Positions 8,463 through 16,359 of a stretch of DNA of 64,000 nt are shown here, piece after piece (the stretch's first letter is position 1; every line of letters starts with the position of its first letter). A program made the translations under genes and the position numbers. The notes beneath the pieces are model-generated. The model was given only the letters and a program-made list of their open reading frames with translations, was not told the DNA's origin and ran no database searches. The DNA comes from JAUSIF01 sp963711595 (GTDB lineage Bacteria; Pseudomonadota; Alphaproteobacteria; Rhizobiales; Xanthobacteraceae). The stretch lies in contig CAVQER010000001.1 of NCBI GenBank assembly GCA_963711595.1, positions 620,001 to 684,000 on the forward strand, in the 5' to 3' direction.

Positions 8463-9227
8463 TTAGAAGAAATACGCGCGCAACGCGTCGAACATCAGTT
8501 TCGCCGCAGCGAGTGTTAGCAGCACATAGCACCAGAAGAATAATCGCCGTCGCTCGAGACGGTCGTGCAGCCACTTCCCAGCCCACACGCCGAGCGGGAC
8601 TGCTGGCGCGAACAAGGCCGCCGAGACGAACGTGCTTGGATGCGCCCACATCAACAACCCGTAGGGGAACAGCTTCACGAAATTGCCGACGGTGAAGAGT
8701 GCGAGGTTGGTTCCCGCAAAACGCGTCTTATCCAGTCCACGCCACAACAAGTACATCTGGGCCGGCGGGCCCCCAGCATGCGCAACGAAAGTAGTGAAGC
8801 CCGAAGCCGTTCCCGCAACGAGCGCGAACGGCGGAGAAATCGGATGACCTCCGGCCGGTGCCAGGCGTCCACGCAGGAAATAGTCGGCCGCAAAAACAAG
8901 CGTGATCGTGCCGATCGCAAGTCCAACGAGATTCGCGTCGACAAGCGCGAAGAACACGTAGCCGAGCGCAATGCCCGCCAGCAGACCGGGCATCAGCCAG
9001 GCGAGATCAGGCTTCGACCAGGTTTTCGGCCCGAAGCTGCCCAGTGCAAAGATGTCCATGAACGAAACGAGCGGCGCGACGACGATCGCTGCCTCGATCG
9101 GCGACATCACGAGCGAGAGCAGCGGCACCCCGATGATCGCGAGACCGCCGCCGAAGGCGCCCTTGCTCAGCGAAATTACGAACGTCGTGGCAAGGCCGAC
9201 GAGGTAGAAGAGCGGATCCGTGGGCAT
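8463..9227 (-). CDS. Sulfite exporter TauE/SafE (TSUP) family permease
   Basis: A 254-residue membrane protein with about eight hydrophobic helices, matching the TSUP family thought to move small organosulfur or carboxylate anions such as sulfite, sulfoacetate or taurine products. The internal repeat signature appears near the N-terminus as SLSKGAFGGGLAIIGVPLLS and again around FVAHAGGPPAQMYLL. The start ATG at 9227 precedes a short hydrophilic head and the first helix. It is divergent from the MFS gene. No sulfur-metabolism gene is adjacent, so the substrate is unknown. Confidence 0.88.
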   Translation of the reverse strand: MPTDPLFYLVGLATTFVISLSKGAFGGGLAIIGVPLLSLVMSPIEAAIVVAPLVSFMDIFALGSFGPKTWSKPDLAWLMPGLLAGIALGYVFFALVDANLVGLAIGTITLVFAADYFLRGRLAPAGGHPISPPFALVAGTASGFTTFVAHAGGPPAQMYLLWRGLDKTRFAGTNLALFTVGNFVKLFPYGLLMWAHPSTFVSAALFAPAVPLGVWAGKWLHDRLERRRLFFWCYVLLTLAAAKLMFDALRAYFF

Positions 9228-9401
9228 TGGGTGCTGCTGCGAGTCGGTCGGGCAATGTAGCGGTTCCCCGGTGCGCGGGATACGGTACGCTACTCATGGG
9301 AGCCATGCCGGAATGCGAACGTCCGGCGGTTGTTCGCCTTGGGGTGGTCTGTCAGAAGTGCTCGTGCAACCCGTCCCCACCTCGCCCTCGGACTCGATCG
9401 C

Positions 9402-10586
9402 ATGAATTCTCTCCGCCTCCTCGCCGGACGCTGGAGGGCGGTGCCGATCCTTGGCCTCACCCAGATCCTCGCTTGGGGCGCGCTGTTTTATCCGCCGGTT
9501 CTGACGATGCCGCTGCTCGCCGCCGAGCGCGGTTTCTCTCTTACTTTCGCAATGAGTGGATTTTCATTCGGATTGCTCACCGGCGGTTTGATTTCGCCGA
9601 AGGTGGGCCAGCTCATCGATCGGCACGGCGGGCACCGCGTGATGGCCGTAGGCTCGCTCGCCGGCGCGCTCGGACTCGTCCTGCTCGTACACACGAGCAA
9701 TCCGTTTCTTTACTTTGTGGTCTGGGGATTGCTGGGCGCCGCAATGGCTGCTTCGCTCTACGATCCGGCATTCGCAACGCTCGGCCGAATCTTCGGCCGC
9801 GAAGCGCGGAAGCCGATTACGTTGCTTACCTTTGTTGGCGGCTTCGCGTCGACGGTAAGCTGGCCGGCCACCTACCTCCTCCTCGAGGCCTCGGGCTGGC
9901 GCGGCACCTACCTCTTCTACGCGCTCCTCCTTGCGCTCGTGGCGGCGCCGCTCCACTTCTTCGCATTGCCGCGCGAGCGCGCTGACCCGCAGGCTCCTGC
10001 GGATGCCGGGGCGCCGGTTACGAAACTGATCCCCGCGAGCGGCCTGGCATTTGCCCTCGTTGCCGCGGCATTTGCGGTCTACGCGTTCGTTCCCTCGGCG
10101 CTATCGGCGCATATGCTGGCGATCTTCGAGCGTATGGGGGTGGGTCCGAGCACCGTCATCCTGATCGGCGCGCTGTTCGGGCCGTCGCAGGTCGCTGCAC
10201 GTCTCTGCGAGTTCATCTTTGCGCGCAACGTGCATCCACTCGACATCGCCCGTTTCGCGGTCAGCCTCCTGCTCTTTGCTTTCCTCTTGCTCGCGATATT
10301 CGGAGCCTCCGCCGCCATTGCAGGCGTGTTTGCGGTTCTTTTCGGCATCACCAATGGATTGATCACGATCTCGCGGGGAACGGTCCCGCTCGCGCTATTC
10401 GGACCGAGCGGGTACGGGGGCGTGATCGGCCGCATCGCGGGGCCTTCCCTCGTCTTGCAAGCGGCGGCGCCACTCGTAATCGCGTTCGCCGCGGAGCGCG
10501 TGTCGGACACAGGAGCGCTCACGGCCGTCGCCGGGATGGCGGTTCTTTCGCTCCTGGCCTTTCTGCTGGTACGGAAGCCGGCCTGA
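9402..10586 (+). CDS. MFS transporter
   Basis: A 394-residue major-facilitator protein with about twelve hydrophobic segments, a glycine/alanine-rich first helix (LTQILAWGALFYPPVL) and a charged loop near residue 70 (PKVGQLIDRHGGHRVM) matching the MFS motif-A position between helices 2 and 3. The frame is open further upstream, but the ATG at 9402 starts directly before the first helix and avoids a poorly matching leader. It lies divergent to the TSUP gene and upstream of the L,D-transpeptidase. Nothing in the neighbourhood identifies the substrate. Confidence 0.85.
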   Translation: MNSLRLLAGRWRAVPILGLTQILAWGALFYPPVLTMPLLAAERGFSLTFAMSGFSFGLLTGGLISPKVGQLIDRHGGHRVMAVGSLAGALGLVLLVHTSNPFLYFVVWGLLGAAMAASLYDPAFATLGRIFGREARKPITLLTFVGGFASTVSWPATYLLLEASGWRGTYLFYALLLALVAAPLHFFALPRERADPQAPADAGAPVTKLIPASGLAFALVAAAFAVYAFVPSALSAHMLAIFERMGVGPSTVILIGALFGPSQVAARLCEFIFARNVHPLDIARFAVSLLLFAFLLLAIFGASAAIAGVFAVLFGITNGLITISRGTVPLALFGPSGYGGVIGRIAGPSLVLQAAAPLVIAFAAERVSDTGALTAVAGMAVLSLLAFLLVRKPA

Positions 10587-10649
10587 GCCGTGGATCCAGG
10601 CCGCGTGCGGCGGCAACGATTCGTCAACCATGTTTCTTTGGGACGGGCC

Positions 10650-10675
10650 GGAACTCGAATTGTAGCGAAGGGGTT
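10650..10675 (+). promoter_or_regulatory. EcfG-type (general stress sigma) promoter for the L,D-transpeptidase
   Basis: GGAAC at 10650-10654, 17 bases, then GGTT at 10672-10675, against the EcfG consensus GGAAC-N16/17-CGTT. It points toward the ATG at 10762. The -10 element has one mismatch, making it the weakest of the four EcfG-like sites in this window. Confidence 0.55.
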
Positions 10676-10761
10676 TACGCTTCGGTCGTGACGAAGCGTT
10701 AAGGCTATCAATGGCGCGAATGTGTCGCGCCCCGGGCGACGGGTAGTAGCGAGTCCTTCCC

Positions 10762-11595
10762 ATGCGAAAATTCCTGCTGCTTTCGATCACTCTGGCGCTT
10801 GCGGCTCCGGCCACGCCAGTCGCAGCCGACCCTTGGGCGGATCTTCGCCTTGCTCAAGCTTCCCCGCACCTCATCTCGCCACCGCGCGCGGCCCGAAACA
10901 CCCGTGACTATGAGCGAACCCCGGTGGGCCAACCCGACTTCGCCAACCCGCCGCCGTCCGCGTACCAAAACGATTTCGGCGGCGGCTTCATCGAATTCCT
11001 GTTCACGGGGCGCGTGGTGCAGCCTAACCCGGGCGGTGCGCTGCCCCGGTCCCACTACCTTCGTCCGCAGTACGAAATGGATCGGTCTTGGCCGTACATC
11101 CAAGCCCGCCAGGATCGACCGGATGTCGGGGCGCGCTCACAATACAGCATCGACCCGCGTTTCCAGCGGCAGCGGGTAGCGTATCAAGGGAAGGAAGCAG
11201 CGGGCACGATCATCATCGACAGCTCGCAACGGTTTCTGTTCCTCGTCGAGGAAGGCGGCATGGCCACGCGATACGGCGTCGGCGTCGGTCGCGACGGCTT
11301 CGGCTGGTCGGGCGTGAAGACGATCAGCTCCATGAAGGAGTGGCCTGACTGGCGTCCGCCGGACGAAATGCTGCGCCGGCGTCCCGAGCTTCCGCGCTAC
11401 ATGGCGGGCGGTCCCGACAATCCGCTCGGCGCGCGGGCGATGTACCTGGGCGACAGCCTCTATCGCATCCACGGTTCGAACGAGCCGCACACGATCGGCC
11501 AGGCGGTTTCGTCCGGGTGCTTCCGTATGCGTAATGAGGACGTGATCGATCTCTACGAGCGAGTCAGACTAGGTACCAAAGTCGTCGTGCTCTGA
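10762..11595 (+). CDS. L,D-transpeptidase (YkuD domain), exported
   Basis: A 277-residue exported enzyme that cross-links peptidoglycan stem peptides or attaches lipoproteins to them. The N-terminus MRKFLLLSITLALAAPATPVAA is a signal peptide. The YkuD catalytic region lies at about residues 145-277, with the histidine in YRIHGSNEPHTIGQ and the nucleophilic cysteine in SSGCFRM (usual form SxGCIRM). A linker rich in proline, arginine and tyrosine lies between. It has an EcfG-like promoter about 90 bp upstream, consistent with wall remodelling under stress, and a good terminator 23 bp downstream. Confidence 0.92.
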   Translation: MRKFLLLSITLALAAPATPVAADPWADLRLAQASPHLISPPRAARNTRDYERTPVGQPDFANPPPSAYQNDFGGGFIEFLFTGRVVQPNPGGALPRSHYLRPQYEMDRSWPYIQARQDRPDVGARSQYSIDPRFQRQRVAYQGKEAAGTIIIDSSQRFLFLVEEGGMATRYGVGVGRDGFGWSGVKTISSMKEWPDWRPPDEMLRRRPELPRYMAGGPDNPLGARAMYLGDSLYRIHGSNEPHTIGQAVSSGCFRMRNEDVIDLYERVRLGTKVVVL

Positions 11596-11617
11596 GGGCG
11601 GCCCAAAAAGAGGAAAC

Positions 11618-11640
11618 GGCCGCCGATGAGGCGGCCTTTC
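11618..11640 (+). terminator. Intrinsic terminator after the L,D-transpeptidase
   Basis: GGCCGCC (11618-11624), a GATGA loop, GGCGGCC (11630-11636), then TTTCTTTG. It is a short strong stem with a T-tract in the correct orientation, and it ends just before the convergent gene's stop codon at 11648. Confidence 0.85.
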
Positions 11641-11647
11641 TTTGCTT

Positions 11648-12142
11648 TCAGCGAACGTCGCAGCGGAGGAGCAGCATGTACATATCGTTGGGCACTTCCC
11701 CGACGCCATACCGCTGCACGAACTTTGTCTGCAAAACGTAGGCTTCGCGCTCGCGCGCGGCAAGGCATTCGAACTGCTTGCCGCTTTCGTCCTGCAGGTG
11801 ATGCACAAGCTCGTGCACGAGGATGTAGTCGTCGCGGCCCAGCGTGAAAGTCTCTGGTAGATAGATCGTGCCGTTCGTCTGCGCCGCGCGAACAGAGCTC
11901 GTCTCGCTTCTGTAGCCCATTGCGGAGCCGGAAAACGCGTGGCGGATTCGGTCCGGAGACAGAAATACGAATGTCGGCGGATGTCTGAGGTGCGGGCCGT
12001 ACGCGGATTGCGCGGCAATCCAATCGACCAGCTCAGCAACGCGTTGCGCAAAGCCGTCGGGCGGATTGGCCGATGCCGGTCCCGCGCACCAGCCTGCTGC
12101 CAGTAAGGCACCAGACACAACTCGCATGAGCAACCGCTGCAT
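11648..12142 (-). CDS. Secreted HExxH protein, putative zinc-metallopeptidase-like (DUF6647-like)
   Basis: A 164-residue protein starting MQRLLMRVVSGALLAAGWC, a signal peptide ending near ASANPP. The core contains a perfect zinc-peptidase helix motif, HELVHHLQ, at about residue 110. A conserved-looking ETFTLGRDDYILV segment leads into it, followed by an ExEAY-type segment (AAREREAYVLQ) that could supply the third zinc ligand. The protein ends with a short cysteine-containing tail. Substrate and localisation beyond the periplasm are unknown. A consensus EcfG promoter lies 23 bp upstream. Two longer frames over this region on the same strand are shadows. Confidence 0.75.
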   Translation of the reverse strand: MQRLLMRVVSGALLAAGWCAGPASANPPDGFAQRVAELVDWIAAQSAYGPHLRHPPTFVFLSPDRIRHAFSGSAMGYRSETSSVRAAQTNGTIYLPETFTLGRDDYILVHELVHHLQDESGKQFECLAAREREAYVLQTKFVQRYGVGEVPNDMYMLLLRCDVR

Positions 12143-12476
12143 CGGCGTCTCTCGACCCGAATCGAACGGTTGAAAGCATGCGCCGGTTCCAACGGACGCG
12201 AAAGGTCGGGACTAAGAATCTCACGGAAAGAGCCGCAACGGCGGCAAGACGCCCAGGATCGCGCTCCCCGGCATCTACTTCTCGGATGATGCTCAGTGCC
12301 AGCCTCCGGCGAACGCTCTCGCTCTCGCGCGCCGCCGCGGGCAGCATCCGGCAGGCGAGATCGAGCGCGTCCGTCATGACGCGGACGCTATCCGGCTCGT
12401 AAAACCGTTTGAATGTCGTGACGGCAGACGGCTCGGGCGCAGCCGTATGCCGCGTGTCCGAACCGCCGGTAATCAT
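12033..12476 (-). CDS. Small conserved hypothetical protein (3' part doubtful)
   Basis: From the ATG at 12476 the frame gives 147 residues. The first 85 or so (FKRFYEPDSVRVMTDALDLA, then SESVRRRLALSIIREVDAGERDPGRLAAVAAL) resemble a small helical protein family common in Hyphomicrobiales that normally stops near here. The rest is basic and low-complexity, and it overlaps both the EcfG promoter at 12165-12190 and the start of the HExxH gene. The true end is therefore probably near 12220. A one-base shift at about 12220 would give LFP then a stop. It lies 17 bp downstream of the phasin gene. Confidence 0.45.
   Translation of the reverse strand: MITGGSDTRHTAAPEPSAVTTFKRFYEPDSVRVMTDALDLACRMLPAAARESESVRRRLALSIIREVDAGERDPGRLAAVAALSVRFLVPTFRVRWNRRMLSTVRFGSRDADAAVAHASCVWCLTGSRLVRGTGIGQSARRLCATRC
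12165..12190 (-). promoter_or_regulatory. EcfG-type promoter for the HExxH secreted protein
   Basis: On the minus strand GGAAC (12190-12186), 17 bases, CGTT (12168-12165), a perfect match to GGAAC-N17-CGTT. It ends 23 bp before the ATG at 12142. Confidence 0.72.
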
Positions 12477-12492
12477 TATCTTGCCTCGTGCG

Positions 12493-12918
12493 TCAGGCAG
12501 CTCGGGCGCGCGATTGGGCTTTGTGGGCGACCTCGCTTGCCTCAGCGCGCGCAGTCTCCGCCGCCTTCGCCAGCGGCTGAGTCGAAACGCGGCCGAACTC
12601 GAGAAAGTGCTTCTGCGCCGCGAAGCTGTCCTGCATGACGCGCTCGAAGCTGCCGATGGCCCACTTCTGATACTCGCGCATCGCGTCGAACGGAGACTCG
12701 GCTTCGCACACCTGGCGCGCGGCCGCGAGCGCCTCCTGAGTTCCGACGTGCCGGCGCTCGAACCAGCCGTTGACGAGCTCTTCCATGCTGTCGAGCAATT
12801 TGTCCTGGGCTTCCCAGTAGCTGGAAGCGTTCTGCTTCGCCGCGGCTGCAAGGCCCGGCGAAGGCGGAAAAGCCCGCTGCATTACCTGAAATGGATCGAA
12901 TGTGCCGCTTTCCTTCAT
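12493..12918 (-). CDS. Phasin family protein
   Basis: A 141-residue helical protein of the phasin type, which coats polyhydroxyalkanoate granules. The start at 12918 (MKESGTFDPFQVMQRAF) is backed by GGAGG five bases upstream; an upstream in-frame ATG lacks this. The sequence is alanine-rich and amphipathic (YWEAQDKLLDSMEELVNGWF, then FERVMQDSFAAQKHFLEFG) with the acidic and glutamine spacing of Phasin_2 proteins, and it ends in an alanine/arginine tail. Two further phasins lie at 42.1-43.1 kb. No PHA synthase is present here. A general helical surface protein remains possible. Confidence 0.7.
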   Translation of the reverse strand: MKESGTFDPFQVMQRAFPPSPGLAAAAKQNASSYWEAQDKLLDSMEELVNGWFERRHVGTQEALAAARQVCEAESPFDAMREYQKWAIGSFERVMQDSFAAQKHFLEFGRVSTQPLAKAAETARAEASEVAHKAQSRARAA

Positions 12919-13166
12919 CAAGTCCTCCCGTTGGGTGGTCTGGTCGCCGCCGGGCATGCGGCCGCGGAAAACGCTAAGAACAATTCCCGCCGCAACTGGC
13001 CGCAGGAAGCGACCTCGACTTCGCCCCTTTTTTGGTCAACGCCAGAAATGTGGCGATGCAATTAGCTTTTTCTGCGAACACTACAGGGAATTTTCTTGTC
13101 GATTGCCGCGACGGAACTGGAACGCGCGAATGAACTTTCATCCGTATGCATTGTTGCGAGTGACAA

Positions 13167-13394
13167 ATGGTCTGCTGCTACTACGTGGTTCCACACGCGG
13201 ACGCTTGGCTCGTGAAATTCGAAGACGGCGAATATGGCCCGTATCGAAACGAGACGGATGCAACGGATTTTGCCGTCAGAGCGGCGCGGCAGCTCGGAAC
13301 TTGCGGTGAGCGAAGCGAAGTCTTCGTGCTGCGGCACGGCGAGCGGCAGATGGTACGCACTTGGAAGCCGTCGCAAAAACGTCGCGGAATCTGA
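13167..13394 (+). CDS. Small hypothetical protein (DUF2188-like)
   Basis: A 75-residue protein beginning MVCCYYVVPHADAWLVKFED, with a following YGPYRNETDATDFAVRAARQ that resembles short DUF2188-type proteins (pattern: xxVxPxxxxWxVKxE, then a run of residues leading to AxxxAxxxA). The family has no assigned biochemical role. It ends in a basic KPSQKRRGI. The 248 bp upstream of it, up to the phasin start at 12918, hold no gene and no convincing promoter. It sits in a run of small genes, several of them stress-type. Confidence 0.55.
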   Translation: MVCCYYVVPHADAWLVKFEDGEYGPYRNETDATDFAVRAARQLGTCGERSEVFVLRHGERQMVRTWKPSQKRRGI

Positions 13395-13443
13395 GTAGAC
13401 AACTCTGCGTACGATTAGAGCACCCACAACAGGAGCAGGCGTC

Positions 13444-13662
13444 ATGAAGGCATTCACCGCCACGACGACGCATGAACCGGACGCATCGCGCTTGAGCGAT
13501 CTTTCGCCGTGCCCGAACTGCGGTGAGCTGCTAATCGGCCCGCAGACGTCAACTTATCTGGGGCTTGGCAGGATCGAGCACGCATGGCTATGCGACGGCT
13601 GCGGCGAAAAGTTCCGCACTAAGACGCGTCTTGCGGGCGTGGTCGAAGACGCAGCCGCGTAA
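13444..13662 (+). CDS. Small zinc-ribbon protein
   Basis: A 72-residue protein with two CxxC pairs, CPNCGELL near residue 23 and CDGCGEKF near residue 50, spaced as in a zinc ribbon. Between them lies the LGLGRIEHAWLC stretch. A sequence AACAGGAGCAGGCGTC precedes the ATG, with AGGAG as ribosome-binding site. The function is unknown; similar small ribbon proteins occur widely in Hyphomicrobiales and may bind nucleic acids or protein partners. Confidence 0.65.
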   Translation: MKAFTATTTHEPDASRLSDLSPCPNCGELLIGPQTSTYLGLGRIEHAWLCDGCGEKFRTKTRLAGVVEDAAA

Positions 13663-13696
13663 CCGCAATCGCGCAAAAGCTGATCAGCAGCCTTCT

Positions 13697-13882
13697 TTAG
13701 CCTTCTTTTTGACGCGCACGTCGACGCGAATTGGACTTTGCGTTGGCGATCAATCGCGCAATCTGTTCGCCGATCCGCGCGCGCGCCGCGGGATCATCGA
13801 TCTTCAGATCCCGATACTGCGGTCGCTTGGACCTCTCCACGTCGGGTCCCCACTCTAGATAGTCTCTGGTTGGCTCGCCCAT
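13697..13882 (-). CDS. Small hypothetical protein with an EcfG-type promoter
   Basis: A 61-residue charged protein starting MGEPTRDYLEWGPDVERSKR with a helical, arginine-rich C-terminal half (ARIGEQIARLIANAKSNSRR). A start at 13906 would lie only about 14 bp from the EcfG -10 element, so the ATG at 13882 is preferred. The perfect EcfG promoter upstream is the main support that the gene is real. No family recognised. Confidence 0.5.
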   Translation of the reverse strand: MGEPTRDYLEWGPDVERSKRPQYRDLKIDDPAARARIGEQIARLIANAKSNSRRRARQKEG

Positions 13883-13919
13883 ATCGAATTCACCCTTTGG
13901 GCTCACCCCTTGTAGAGCG

Positions 13920-13944
13920 AACGGCTCTCGATGGAGTCGGTTCC
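13920..13944 (-). promoter_or_regulatory. EcfG-type promoter for the small gene at 13697-13882
   Basis: On the minus strand GGAAC (13944-13940), 16 bases, CGTT (13923-13920), an exact match to the EcfG consensus. It ends 37 bp before the preferred ATG. Confidence 0.72.
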
Positions 13945-14024
13945 GGAATCGCGGTTAGAACGCGTCAGAATCTTGTGAAATTGCGTAAACTGAGTTCGGC
14001 TCGGCCGTATTCGCTGAAAGAAAT

Positions 14025-14050
14025 GCGCCGGGAACCCGAGTTCCCGGCGC
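14025..14050 (-). terminator. Strong hairpin terminator after the 14072-14386 gene
   Basis: Perfect 11-bp arms, GCGCCGGGAAC and GTTCCCGGCGC, around a four-base loop. Read leftward the stem is followed by ATTTCTTTC. It lies 21 bp past the stop codon of the gene at 14072-14386. Confidence 0.8.
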
Positions 14051-14071
14051 GAAACTGAACAATCTTTGAGA

Positions 14072-14386
14072 TTATCCGCGCGCAGCAGCGTGGGCAGGGG
14101 TCTGCTTGCGCTCGCGAACTGGCTTGCGCTGCGGAGCCGATACGACGTCCTTGCGCGGCAGCGGGTATTCCTTCGCCTCGTAGAACTGCTGAATCTCGCC
14201 GTGGCGGAAGCGCACTTCGTTCACTTTGAGAACGGCCGCGAGTAGATGCTCGCGCGGCAGTGTTTCCATGGCGAAGCGCAGCGCCTCGGCACCGCTGTCA
14301 AAGCGGTGATAGCGCACCGCGCGTGAGCCACGGATGCTTCGGCCGGTGAACAATTCCGCGGGCGCGTCGTAGTCGAACCGGGACAT
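14072..14386 (-). CDS. Small conserved hypothetical protein
   Basis: A 104-residue protein starting MSRFDYDAPAELFTGRS. The middle (YHRFDSGAEALRFAMETLPR) looks like a small conserved alpha/beta module found in Hyphomicrobiales. The tail is basic and proline-rich (PLPRKDVVSAPQRKPVRERK). The second of two adjacent ATG codons is taken as start. It is followed by a strong terminator at 14025-14050. Function unknown. Confidence 0.6.
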   Translation of the reverse strand: MSRFDYDAPAELFTGRSIRGSRAVRYHRFDSGAEALRFAMETLPREHLLAAVLKVNEVRFRHGEIQQFYEAKEYPLPRKDVVSAPQRKPVRERKQTPAHAAARG

Positions 14387-14507
14387 CAAAAACCTCGAAA
14401 CGAATTGGCCTGGATGACACTCTATATGGGATGCCGTTGCGAAGAATGTAAGGCGTGAGCCTGCGCACGCTTGCCGTTTACCATCCCGACCTCGCTTAAC
14501 GCCTGAA

Positions 14508-14528
14508 TCGCAGGGATTTCCCCTGCGA
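14508..14528 (-). terminator. Hairpin after malate synthase
   Basis: TCGCAGGG and CCCTGCGA form a perfect 8-bp stem with a five-base loop, starting 7 bp after the malate synthase stop. Only a short TT follows on the minus strand, so termination strength is uncertain. Confidence 0.5.
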
Positions 14529-14535
14529 CAATAGA

Positions 14536-16302
14536 TTACGCCTTAACGATCAGGCGGTAAGCAGGAATCGTCAGGAATTCCTCGAAATCCAGCGCAAGCG
14601 ACATGTCCGTGAACAACTCGGTCGCCTCCTCGAAACGACCAGCATCATAAGTCGTCGGCCCTACTGCGGCGCGGACCTTTGCCATCTCGTCCAGGAGCAC
14701 GCTGCGCAGGAATTCGCCCGTAACCTCGCGGCCGTCGTTCAATCGTGCGCGGTGATAAAGCCACTGCCATACCTGCCCACGTGAGATTTCGGCCGTCGCA
14801 GCGTCCTCCATCAAGTTGTAAAGGGGCACCGCACCTCGTCCGCCGAGCCATGCCTCGATGTACTGGATGCCGACCCGAATGTTCTCGCGCAGGCCTTCTT
14901 CCGTGCGCTCGGCCTCGTGCACCTCGAGCAGGTCGTCGCGCGCGACGGCCACGTCGTCGTGCGGTTTGTCCAACTGGTTGGGACCAGGCATCAGCCGGTC
15001 GAAAACCCGCTTCGCGACCGGGACTAGATCCGGATGAGCCACCCAGGTGCCGTCGTGGCCTTGTTCGGCTTCGCGCTCCTTGTCGGCGCGCACCTTGGCA
15101 AACGCGATTTCGTTTACCTTCGGATCGCCGCGCGCTGGAATCTGCGCCGCCATACCGCCCATCGCGAACGCGCCACGCCGGTGGCAGGTCTTCACGAGCA
15201 GTTTGGCGTAGGTCGCCAGGAAGGCCTTTCCCATCGTCATCGCCGCGCGGTCGGGCGTAAGGAAGCGCTTGTTCTTTCCGAGCCGTTTGATGAACGAGAA
15301 AATATAGTCCCAACGCCCGGCATTGAGGCCGGCGATATGTTCGCGCAGTTCGAACAGGATCTCATCCATCTCGAACGCGGCGGGCAGGGTTTCGATCAGG
15401 ACGGTCGCCTTGATCGTGCCGCGGGGCAAACCGAGTTGCTCCTGCGCGAAGATGAAGACGTCGTTCCACAGGCGCGCTTCGCGATGGGTCTCGAGCTTCG
15501 GCAAGTAAAAGTACGGGCCCGAGCCCGCCGCGATCGCCTTCTTCGCATTGTGAAAGAAGTAGAGACCGAAATCGAAAAGTGAACCAGACACCGATCGGCC
15601 GTCGACCTGCATATGCTCTTCGTTCAGGTGCCAGCCGCGGGGCCGGACGATCAGCACCGCCGGCGTTTTCCCAAGTGCGTAGGATTTCTTTGTTTCGGGA
15701 TCGACGAAGCTGATCTTATTGTCCCAGCGGTCCTTCAGATTGATCTGGCCATCGACGATGTTGGACCAGAAGGGAGAGCACGCGTCCTCGAAATCCGCCA
15801 TGAAGACGTTGGCGCCCGAGTTCAGCGCATTGATTACCATCTTGCGGTCAACGGGCCCGGTGATCTCCACGCGCCGATCCAGGAGATCCTTCGGTAGTGA
15901 CCCAATCTTCCAGGTCCCTTCGCGCACCGCGCGCGTCTCAGGGAGGAAGTCCGGCAGTGCGCCGCCGTCGAACCGGTGCTGCATGTCGGTGCGGCGCGAA
16001 AGCAGGTCGTGGCGCTTCGTATTGAAGTTTCGATGCAGCTCGGCGACGAAAGCAAGCGCGTTTTTGCTCAGGACTTCGCTGTAGCGCGGTCCGAGGTGGC
16101 CGATGAGTTTCACGCCGGAAGGCGTGGCCAGAGCTGGCGCCTTGATTGCTTTCGCGGGTACGGATTTTCGCGCGCGCGCCTTCGGCTTGCGGACCGACTT
16201 CCGAGCGGCCTTGCGCGCAGTCTTCGTAACGGTGCGCCGCGCAGGCTTGCTCTTCCGCTTCTTTGCCGGTCTCTTGCCTGGCTTCTTCGCCCGCTTCGGC
16301 AT
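14536..16302 (-). CDS. aceB: Malate synthase A-type with an N-terminal histone-H1-like basic extension
   Basis: Condenses glyoxylate and acetyl-CoA to malate. From about residue 62 the protein matches malate synthase A in length (roughly 526 residues) and motifs: VFMADFEDACSP, VRPRGWHLNE, the catalytic ETLPAAFEMDEILFELREH and the signature RGAFAMGGMAAQIP. The first 62 residues are an unusual lysine/arginine/alanine/proline tail (starting MPKRAKKPGKRPAKKRKSKP), like histone H1 or AlgP tails. The ATG at 16302 has a GGAG six bases upstream; an upstream in-frame start lacks one. It is the last gene of the leftward glycolate cluster, so GlcDEF product glyoxylate feeds it. A perfect EcfG-type promoter lies 58 bp upstream, suggesting stress-inducible expression independent of glcF. 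Confidence 0.93.
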   Translation of the reverse strand: MPKRAKKPGKRPAKKRKSKPARRTVTKTARKAARKSVRKPKARARKSVPAKAIKAPALATPSGVKLIGHLGPRYSEVLSKNALAFVAELHRNFNTKRHDLLSRRTDMQHRFDGGALPDFLPETRAVREGTWKIGSLPKDLLDRRVEITGPVDRKMVINALNSGANVFMADFEDACSPFWSNIVDGQINLKDRWDNKISFVDPETKKSYALGKTPAVLIVRPRGWHLNEEHMQVDGRSVSGSLFDFGLYFFHNAKKAIAAGSGPYFYLPKLETHREARLWNDVFIFAQEQLGLPRGTIKATVLIETLPAAFEMDEILFELREHIAGLNAGRWDYIFSFIKRLGKNKRFLTPDRAAMTMGKAFLATYAKLLVKTCHRRGAFAMGGMAAQIPARGDPKVNEIAFAKVRADKEREAEQGHDGTWVAHPDLVPVAKRVFDRLMPGPNQLDKPHDDVAVARDDLLEVHEAERTEEGLRENIRVGIQYIEAWLGGRGAVPLYNLMEDAATAEISRGQVWQWLYHRARLNDGREVTGEFLRSVLLDEMAKVRAAVGPTTYDAGRFEEATELFTDMSLALDFEEFLTIPAYRLIVKA

Positions 16303-16359
16303 CAGCAACTCCTGTGCGCAATATTTCAAGCAATTCCTTGGCAGAAGAACGCGCGTCTC

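Noticed and set aside
13126..13160. GGAAC-containing stretch upstream of the small gene at 13167 considered as an EcfG promoter
   Set aside because: No CGTT-like element occurs 16-17 bases downstream of either GGAAC.
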